In this document: positions 8,697 to 14,961 of the stretch, in pieces
How the letters are laid out: the number at the start of each line of letters is the position of its first letter
How positions within the stretch are numbered: the first letter of the stretch is position 1
Origin: Melampsora larici-populina 98AG31
Taxonomy: Eukaryota > Basidiomycota > Pucciniomycetes > Pucciniales > Melampsoraceae
Assembly: GCF_000204055.1 (NCBI RefSeq)
Contig: NW_006768974.1
Span: 1 to 14,961 of the forward strand
Length of the DNA stretch: 14,961 bases
Direction: 5' to 3'
Made by a program: the position numbers and the translations under genes
Notes under the pieces: generated by a model
The model's input: the letters and a program-made list of their open reading frames with translations, nothing else
What the model was told of the DNA's origin: nothing
Databases searched by the model: none

Positions 8697-8876
8697 ATGT
8701 CTTCAATTGATAAGCAAATAGATGAACTCGTGGATGATCATGGACCCGACTGGAGAAAGCACATCACAGCCTTACACTCGCTTCGAAATGATGTTAGTAC
8801 TGCCCGCTTCAAATTTGTGAATCAAAAATGTATCACCGACTTCTTTGCCCCAAGCCTATTCCATGAAGGTGAATAA
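8697..8876 (+). pseudogene. C-terminal remnant of a pogo-like transposase
   Basis: An ATG-initiated frame of 59 residues lies inside the pogo-like element. Its end, with KFVNQKCITDFFAPS at about residues 39-53, resembles the conserved tail of fungal pogo/Tigger transposases, which often carry a Q-x-x-I-T-D-F-F-like motif after the DDE domain. The frame is open upstream to 8607, and a TTTCAG at about 8658-8663 looks like an old intron acceptor, fitting a last exon of a spliced transposase gene. The DNA-binding and catalytic parts are absent, so it cannot transpose DNA. Whether a short peptide is made is unknown. Confidence 0.6.
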
Positions 8877-8919
8877 AACCAGATGTCTTAAATGTTTGTG
8901 TCGTTGTCCTAGACATACA

Positions 8920-8957
8920 CTCTTATGCTTTGTATGCCCTCTTATGCTTTGTATGCT
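8920..8957. repeat. 19-bp tandem duplication
   Basis: CTCTTATGCTTTGTATGC occurs at 8920-8937 and again at 8939-8956, a 19-base period. Each copy contains the subterminal word TATGCTT, and so does the bordering sequence at 8952-8958. Confidence 0.85.
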
Positions 8958-9125
8958 TTTTTATTATCTATGATGTATCTATGCCAATTACAATAAAAAT
9001 CATATGCAATTTTGACTTTGATGAAATAAGCATTAGGGTCAATTTCTTCCCAAATATGCTTTTATGCTTACTTCGAAGTGATGCATCGCTCCCTTTAAGC
9101 ATCAGGTATTCTGCATTTAAAAGGT

Positions 9126-9147
9126 TGCTTATATCGAGCGGCGACTG
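9126..9147 (-). repeat. Right terminal inverted repeat
   Basis: Exact reverse complement of 8290-8311, followed by the TA target duplication at 9148-9149. Confidence 0.93.
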
Positions 9148-9149
9148 TA

Positions 9150-10235
9150 CATTGTGTCAAGATTCAAGAAACCGGAGGGTGAGTTGTGTGACAGGTATTT
9201 GCTTGTGAAGCATATCTTTCGAGGAACTCGATAATTTCGCTTATGAAGATGTGAAGGCATGATACGATGGCAAAGACGAACATAGAGACTTCGGTTGGAA
9301 TTAAAACTTAGAGTCTCTCGCCTACTCTCGCTTCACCTTCCTCGAAAACTCGTGGAACGAGAAGCTGAGGGGTGCTTGAAAATCAGTTAAGATGATTGTT
9401 TTCAAGAAGAATTGACTGAAGTAGCTTTTGAAGGACATTTTTCGAATATACCTTTGAGACAGATTTGAAAGCACTATTGAAATCCTTGATATTTCATTTC
9501 TTCATGAACGATCAAGTATATCCATACCTTCAGGAATCATTAAAGGCCTTTAAATCTTTTCTGACACGATACTCTCATCGATCCGGAGACCCAAGCTTTG
9601 ATGTAGACAGGATCAAAATCAAGACTTGAAGTCTTTGAAGTGACATTATCAGATCTCACACTTCATCTTACTAGCATTATGATCTGTCATTGTAGTGGGT
9701 ACACTGTCATATGGTGATAGGTTGATGATGGCATGAAAACCGAATGAAAGATGGTATGATATAATTCCTTTGACACTCTACTTTCAACCCTTTCTCGTAG
9801 TAGTACTCGTCCCGTCCATACCAAGGAATCGGATGAATAAAGTTAATTTCTTTTCAACTGGATTCATCGATTTTCCAAAACTTTTTCTCATAAACTATCT
9901 CAAAACCTCATCAAATTCTCCTTTTCACAATCTTCCTTCAATCATATCTCTATCTCTATGGTTAGATAAATATATAAATAAATATATTTCAACTTCTCCC
10001 AGTTTTCTTTCTCTCAATCCTTCATAGTCAGGATTATTTTTGTTTTTTTGATTATCTTCATTCATTCAATTGCTTCGAGCCGTTTCCTCATCTTCATCGA
10101 TCAACATTTATACCAGTCATACCAATCATACCAATCATAAGCGCGATTTTTCATTCTCGTCTTAATCGATAATACTTCTGTTCTTTTTGACTTCAACTGG
10201 TACAATCTCAAAAGCGTCCCACTTCATCAGGATAA
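9150..10235. other. Upstream region of the Ser/Lys-rich protein gene
   Basis: No gene is supported between the pogo-like element and the start codon at 10236. The proximal part is CT-rich (9850-10110), typical of fungal core promoters and 5' leaders. A 9-base tandem repeat TCATACCAA lies at 10117-10134. The ORF at 9770-10027 is low complexity and is not called. Confidence 0.4.
9971..9980 (+). promoter_or_regulatory. Candidate TATA element
   Basis: TATATAAATA sits in a longer run of TA-rich words about 255 bases before the ATG at 10236, followed by CT-rich DNA. It is the best TATA-like site upstream of this gene. A long leader or leader intron would be needed to place the start codon. Confidence 0.3.
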
Positions 10236-12332
10236 ATGTATTCAGCGAAAAAGTCTCATCCCGCTCCTGTTGGGAATTCTCCTTGCAAACTCTCGCCATA
10301 TAAGAAGGGTGGTGCTGCTTCTGATCGTGTTGCGTGAGTTGATTTCTATGTCATCCGACTTCAACCGATGAGCAAAAACTGACTATGATATGTGATCTGG
10401 ATGAATGAAAGTGATGATATGGACAGTCGAACTCCAAGCTCTAAGCCAATCTCAGCAAACCAATCGCGATTTCTTGAAATAGATTCCAATGCCAAACCAG
10501 TTCCTCAACTCAATCCTCCTCAAACCAAAACTCGAGACCAAGTTATCAAACCCATCACAAGAAAACCACCACCAGTTTGTAATCCTAAGATCTCAGATTC
10601 ATTATTCGGTCTTAACCGTCATACCACGACTTCTCAACAAACCACTTCATGTCCATCTCCGATTATTTCAGATCAACCAAACCTTTCTCATAAATCCATC
10701 AAACATAAACCTTCAACTAGTTCTTTAAAGAAACATAACCCATTTAATCTTAATGCAAAAGAAGCATTCGACAGATTCATTAAATCAGCTAAACGGAATC
10801 TAACACTTGATTCCTCATCATCTAAACCCAATCATCCATCTAACAAGTCAAAATTAAAATCAAGACCGACTGTAACTAATAAACTAATGATTTCATATCC
10901 AAAAAGAATTCATACACCAGATTTTGATTTTATTAAGACACCTAGATATGAGATTCAAGAAATCAAACCAAAAGTAGAATTAAGAAGATGTTCAAGTACA
11001 ACCTCAACTACTTTAAATTCCAAACTTAAACCGTATCTTTTACATCGACAGAATCCCACTACAACTAGTCCTACTCCAGCCATTAAAAGATCTCAAACTT
11101 GTGGAAGACGTGTTTTGAATTTAAATCATTTCTCACCATCCAATTGTAAATCTAAACTAGAAATCGTTGATCCAATCACTCATCCTAATCCTTTTCCAAA
11201 ACTCGGATCTATTCCTGAAAACGAAGTGATTCCTAAACATACTTCTTTTCCTACTGAAACCCAAAAAAGTCAAGACGAGTTAACTTTGTGTGGTACAGAT
11301 CCCAAGAGTTATGACCCCAAGCTTTCAAGTGAACTTCAAGAACAACAAGACCGAGAGTATTCTGCTCAACTTTCTCCACCGATTGAAGAGATTGGATTAG
11401 CTATGCTTCCAGAAGACAATACAGAAAAAGATTTACCTTCAAGACGTTCAATTCAAGTTCAAGACTCCGATGAAAAGTTTAGTCGTAGAAACTCGATGAA
11501 AAAAGATGCAAGGAATGATGCTTCAGAAGGTCTTCAGAAGGTTTCATCCAGTTGGAAAGCATTCCATGATTCTAATTCTATCAAAGATAGTCCTAATCCA
11601 CTTTCGATCCCATTACCTAGCACACCACCATCAAGGTTTTCGATGCTAGAATCTGCGATCCATTCCTTAAGTCCTACTACAAAGCATCCATCCAAAACGT
11701 ACTTCAAAACGAAAATCATTGAGAAATCTACTTACACACCTCATTCTCGTTCCCCATTTCTTAAAAAACATACGACCAATCTATTTGATCATTCTAAACA
11801 TGAAGATGAATTGAAGAAGAAGAACGGGTCGGGTTCAAATGGTGCAAGGGATTCAGGTGGTTCTAATTACTCTCAAACTTCTGCATCGGTTCATCATGAA
11901 GATACCATTCAAGAAGATATCTCACTTACTCTTATGGGTTGTGGGTCTTCTTATACACCTTATAATCTTCAAAGGTTTTATTCTAATATGTCGTCGAACC
12001 ATTGTCATCCTACAACTCATTTTAATTCTCCTGCTTTGGGTTCTGATCATGAGAAGGAATTGAATCGATCTGAGGTTGAAGAGAAAGGAAAATTAAATCA
12101 AGATGGAGAAAAAGAAAGTAAAGTAGATGTTCAAATTAAAGAAGAAGTTCGAATTGAAAAAGAAAAAGAAACTCAAAAAGAAATCGAAATTGAAAATCTT
12201 AAAAGTAAAAGTAGTAAAAAGAAATCTTTCAATAGGTTATCGAATTTATTAAGTTTAGAAAAAAGTGAAATCGATTATAAATCTGATTGGTACTTTGATT
12301 TAATCAAATCTTTATCTAAAGTTAAAGTTTAA
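10236..12332 (+). CDS. Uncharacterised Ser/Lys-rich, largely disordered protein (two exons)
   Basis: Exons 10236-10333 and 10412-12332 give 672 residues. The donor GTGAGT at 10334, a CTGAC branch-like site and an AAAG acceptor ending at 10411 keep the frame exactly (phase 2), which supports this start over the later ATGs in exon 2. No enzyme domain, signal peptide or membrane segment is visible. The N-terminal ~330 residues are rich in Ser, Thr, Pro, Lys and Asn, with many Ser-Pro/Thr-Pro sites (for example SSKP, LPSTPPSR, HSLSPTT), as in phosphorylated disordered proteins. Residues about 580-640 are a highly charged Glu/Lys stretch, likely helical or coiled coil, before a conserved-looking end (SFNRLSNLLSL, WYFDLIKSLSKV). 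Lys-rich patches such as SSKKKS could act in nuclear targeting or binding of acidic partners. The function is unknown. Confidence 0.8.
10334..10411 (+). other. Intron of the Ser/Lys-rich protein gene
   Basis: A 78-bp intron with donor GTGAGT, branch-like ACTGAC at about 10378-10383 and acceptor AAG ending at 10411. The split codon GC|T encodes Ala. Confidence 0.8.
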
Positions 12333-13166
12333 TTGTCTTTTCTATTAATATTTTTCGAAAAAACAAAATCAAAGAAATCAAAAAACTTCATTCATTCATT
12401 CATTCATTCATTGTTTGTTTTCTTCTTTAGTTTGTTTTCTTTAATTTCTTTGATAAGTTTAATTTGTTTTAAAAAACCTAATATCCAAAACTATTTAATT
12501 TAATTTCTTATACTCTAAATCATCTTTTTGTGTTTGGTTTTTATCATTTAAGCTTGTTTTTGATTTTTCTTTATGAATTTAGTTAATCAGTTTAATCAGT
12601 ACCCTAATTATGAATTTTAATTGTTGAATGTTTCTTGTTTTATATTTATACCTTGAAAAACACATTTTTTTTGCAAAAAAACAACATTTTTTGAAAAGAA
12701 AAGAAAGACCTTTTTAGAGAAAAAAAGCCATCTTTTCAAAGAAACTGATGAGGTTTCTTTTCGGAGCTTGAGAGTTGTGTGAGGGTTTAGATAAGCATAT
12801 AATTCTTTAGAGAGTCACTAATTTCCTTCATCAAATTGCGGTACTCAAAGTAAGTATGCACGTGTGAAAGTTCTCCTTATTTCTTTTGTGTTACAAAAAA
12901 AGTCATCCAAATTCTTCATATCCTATAACAAGTTTATCTTCAATACTTTTCCTCCTTAATTACAACGTTTATGAAATGTTTTTTTGGAGAAACTTGATTG
13001 TTTTTTCACATTTCTCAAAAAAAAGAATTGATATCAAGACTACATATGCAGATAAATCAAAAACAAGAATTCATTCCAATCCCTACAACTTAAACATGTA
13101 GTGTACATAAGATTCAAAAATATCCAAAAAAAATAGTTCAATTTAATCATGTTTGATTTTTTCTTA
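12333..13166. other. AT-rich region between convergent genes
   Basis: This is shared 3' flank of two genes transcribed towards each other. It is AT-rich with many A and T runs and no supported gene; the ORF at 12886-13101 has no recognisable product. Polyadenylation sites of both genes are expected here but cannot be pinpointed. Confidence 0.5.
12387..12412. repeat. (TTCA)6 microsatellite
   Basis: Six tandem TTCA units followed by TT, about 55 bases after the stop codon of the Ser/Lys-rich protein gene, within its likely 3' UTR. Confidence 0.9.
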
Positions 13167-13894
13167 TCAATCATCACAAGTTGAGCAAACTGTCCAAAAG
13201 AGAAAAAAATCATTTAAACTTTTAGCTTTCTTATACCAAAAGAAAAAATGAAATGGAATGAATAAAACTTACCTAAGGATGGAGATTTTCCAGGTATACC
13301 AGGACAAAGAAAACTAACACCAGCTCCATTATAACAAACTAAAAAAAGTTTCCATCAAAAAAAAAAAAAGTATCTTCAATACATACTCAAACCTTTCAAA
13401 AATAAAAAAAAAACAAAGAATATGACTAACGAATTTGTTGATTATCATAAAGTGAAGGAAATTGATATTGTTCACATTGTTGTTGAGTTGGATTAGTTTT
13501 AGGAGCTTTTGTACCATACAATGTACAACCATCTATAGGAACATAACGTTTTTCTACACCAAAACCATATGATCCAAATCTTCAATCAACGAACCGGTTT
13601 TTTTTTGTAAGAACAATAAGAACAAGAATAGGTTACTTACTTTCATAACCACAACTTGATCTTACACATCTATGATCAATTTGATTGGAATCTTTACACA
13701 CTTTTTCCCCACAGAAAATCCAGCTTGATTAATTCAACCAAAACAAAAAAAGAAGAAATTGGTTTAAACTTACATCCTTTGGTTTCTCCCTTTTTAAATG
13801 TAAATTCATTGGAACATTTATGTTTAGAAGTAATTGAAAACTTGAAAAAACTAAGTTGGATGATCAAAAGAAAAATTAAATGTTTGAAAGACAT
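13167..13894 (-). CDS. Small secreted cysteine-rich protein (effector-like), five exons
   Basis: Exons in reading order are 13894-13774, 13700-13637, 13579-13431, 13338-13273 and 13189-13167, giving about 140 residues. The start MSFKHLIFLLIIQLSFF is a typical secretion signal, with cleavage expected near residue 23. The mature part has ten cysteines, distributed over the exons as 1, 3, 2, 2 and 2, an even number suited to disulfide bonds. No catalytic motif or membrane segment follows the signal. Donors are GTAAGT in introns 1 and 4 and GTTAGT in intron 3; intron 2 needs a weaker donor (GTAACC) to keep the frame. Introns 1, 3 and 4 are phase 1, and each is followed by two bases and then a Cys codon. 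Small, cysteine-rich, multi-intron secreted proteins of unknown fold are abundant in rust fungi and are treated as effector candidates; that role is inference. No homologue was recognised. Confidence 0.75.
13190..13272 (-). other. Intron 4 of the secreted-protein gene
   Basis: Donor GTAAGT, acceptor GGACAG, 83 bp, phase 1. The final exon is only 23 bases and adds two cysteines before TGA. Confidence 0.65.
13339..13430 (-). other. Intron 3 of the secreted-protein gene
   Basis: Donor GTTAGT, acceptor TTTTTTAG, 92 bp, phase 1, with long T runs. It is followed by TT and the Cys codon TGT. Confidence 0.7.
13580..13636 (-). other. Intron 2 of the secreted-protein gene (tandem donor)
   Basis: The frame is kept only with the donor GTAACC at 13636, giving 57 bp. 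A canonical GTAAGT lies four bases earlier at 13640, but its use shifts the frame into a TAG eight codons on. The acceptor is GAAG ending at 13580. Confidence 0.5.
13701..13773 (-). other. Intron 1 of the secreted-protein gene
   Basis: Donor GTAAGT, acceptor AAAAAG, 73 bp, phase 1. It is followed directly by TG and the Cys codon TGT. Confidence 0.7.
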
Positions 13895-14048
13895 TTTTTT
13901 TCTAGGATTTCGATCTGATTGTTCAAAGGGTTTTTTTGGAGTTGGTCTGGACTCGAGGAAAGAGTACGGAAAGATGGGGGGGTATTTGTGTTTGAAAAGG
14001 AGCAGATTGCAGTCATTGCAAGAGGAACTTTTGAACCTTTTTAGCTGC

Positions 14049-14056
14049 CTATATAC
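14049..14056 (-). promoter_or_regulatory. Candidate TATA box of the secreted-protein gene
   Basis: On the minus strand GTATATAG lies about 155 bases before the start codon at 13894 and is followed by CT-rich leader sequence, a common fungal promoter layout. Confidence 0.4.
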
Positions 14057-14510
14057 GGGAATGTGAATGCAACTTCAAGCCTTCATGTTACCATATCGGT
14101 TCTCTGGGAATCATAAAAAAAGGAATCATGATTTATCCAAATCTTATTGAACTTGAATTTGTTTTTATAGCCAGAATCAAATTCCGTTCTCCACTTCGAA
14201 TCATTTCCGCTTAAACCTTTTGATTCAGATGACTTTGAAAAGAAAAAAAAACCTAGAATCTTAAACTGGTGAATCAGCTTATGAAAGACCTCTAAAACCT
14301 CAAGCACAAAATCCGAGCCGATCTCTCGGCAAGCTTTATAAATAAATCAACAGGGTATACATAACTTTTCGGATTTTACGCTTGAAAAATCGTTTACCAA
14401 AGACCTACACTGAATGTATAAACTCGAAAGGAGTTTTTCAAAATGCAGAAAACTTGGGAAGGAACAAACTAGGTTAAATGATCAAGGATTGTGCTCGGAG
14501 ATTGCATTTG
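14057..14510. other. Upstream flank of the secreted-protein gene, no gene seen
   Basis: AT-rich DNA without a supported gene. The minus-strand ORF at 14083-14307 is Phe/Lys/Ser-rich and has no recognisable domain. A small stem (GCCGA...TCGGC) lies at about 14315-14330. Confidence 0.4.
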
Positions 14511-14519
14511 GAGTTTGAT

Positions 14520-14961
14520 TTGCTATATCCTGTCTTTATCCAGAGCTCTTGGCTCTTTCTGAAGAGGAATAACGACCTTCACAGATTTCAGTCATAAGAT
14601 CCGGTATCACTGTCACGGGTCGGATAACTGCCTCATCTTTTCCCGTGCTGTGAGTACCCGAGAGCCTTTTTGGACCCAATTCTGATTTCCCGATGGTGTG
14701 TGTTGATCGAAGGACTTCCACAGGACCCTGGAAAGCTCCTGGAGAACAAACCGTCCTGAGGGGGTTTTCGGATACCGGTGTTTTGTGAAGTCATGTCACA
14801 TGGTACCAGAGATGTGACAGGTGCAAAAGATGCGCCTCAACGAGGGCTATCAGATGGTACACATGTCTGACCCTGAACATGACTGGTGGCTTGGGAAATG
14901 TGTGATTTGTAACTTTTGGCCCCCCAGACCGACGAAAATCCATACCGGCTCGGGTCGGGAC
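14520..14961. mobile_element. Probable mobile-element fragment running off the window
   Basis: Base composition changes to clearly higher G+C from about 14520 to the end. An inverted repeat TGTCACAT (14794-14801) and ATGTGACA (14812-14819) encloses TGGTACCAGAG, which resembles an LTR-element primer-binding site. No gag or pol motif can be read on either strand, and a minus-strand ORF at 14536-14721 is unrecognised. An LTR/leader of a retrotransposon is the best guess, with no firm boundary. Confidence 0.3.

Larger units (their letters stand above)
8290..9147. mobile_element. Non-autonomous pogo/Tigger-like DNA transposon (858 bp)
   Basis: Perfect 22-bp terminal inverted repeats begin CAGTCGCCGCTCGATATAAG at 8290-8311 and end with the reverse complement at 9126-9147. 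TA flanks both ends (8288-8289 and 9148-9149), as expected for Tc1/mariner-superfamily insertion. The CAG start and CTCGATATAAG core are of the type seen in pogo/Tigger elements. The element is too short for a full DDE transposase but keeps a short C-terminal transposase-like frame, so it looks like an internal-deletion derivative. Identical TIRs suggest a young insertion. Mobilisation would need a transposase from a full-length relative elsewhere. Confidence 0.9.

Noticed and set aside
13656..14066. 136-residue plus-strand ORF
   Set aside because: It covers exons 1 and 2 and the leader of the minus-strand secreted-protein gene, which is supported by a signal peptide, splice sites and cysteines.

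Overview
The window looks like a piece of a basidiomycete nuclear genome, most likely a rust fungus (Pucciniales). The reasons are AT-rich intergenic DNA, protein genes split by short introns of about 57-140 bp with GTAAGT/GTGAGT-type donors and CTGAC-like branch sites, a small cysteine-rich secreted protein gene with many introns, and fungal-type mobile elements. The genus is not settled from sequence alone. No rRNA, tRNA, CRISPR or bacterial-type operon was seen.

Layout. About 181-1520 (+) is a conserved multi-pass membrane protein gene, with two introns and an apparent -1 frame change inside a run of six A's. About 1521-5090 has no convincing gene. It holds GC-richer islands, clustered inverted motifs, palindromes and possible remnants of decayed transposons. 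About 5092-7293 (+) is a 5'-truncated tyrosine-recombinase retrotransposon (DIRS order, Ngaro-like). A reverse-transcriptase C-terminus plus RNase H is followed, in the same frame after a single TAG stop, by a complete tyrosine recombinase. At 8290-9147 lies a clean non-autonomous pogo/Tigger-like DNA transposon with perfect 22-bp terminal inverted repeats, TA target duplications, subterminal repeats, and a leftover C-terminal transposase reading frame.

The right part carries two convergent genes. At 10236-12332 (+) is a two-exon gene for a 672-residue Ser/Lys-rich, largely disordered protein of unknown function. At 13894-13167 (-) is a five-exon gene for a ~140-residue signal-peptide-bearing protein with ten cysteines, an effector-like candidate. 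Three of its exons open with a phase-1 junction followed immediately by a Cys codon. The last ~440 bases are visibly richer in G+C and look like part of another mobile element that runs off the window.

The genes do not form a pathway. The picture is ordinary fungal genes and one secreted-protein gene set among mobile-element debris. The points most worth checking are the Cys-exon architecture and tandem splice donor of the secreted-protein gene, the in-frame stop between the two retroelement ORFs, the frame change in the membrane-protein gene, and the subterminal repeat array of the pogo-like element.
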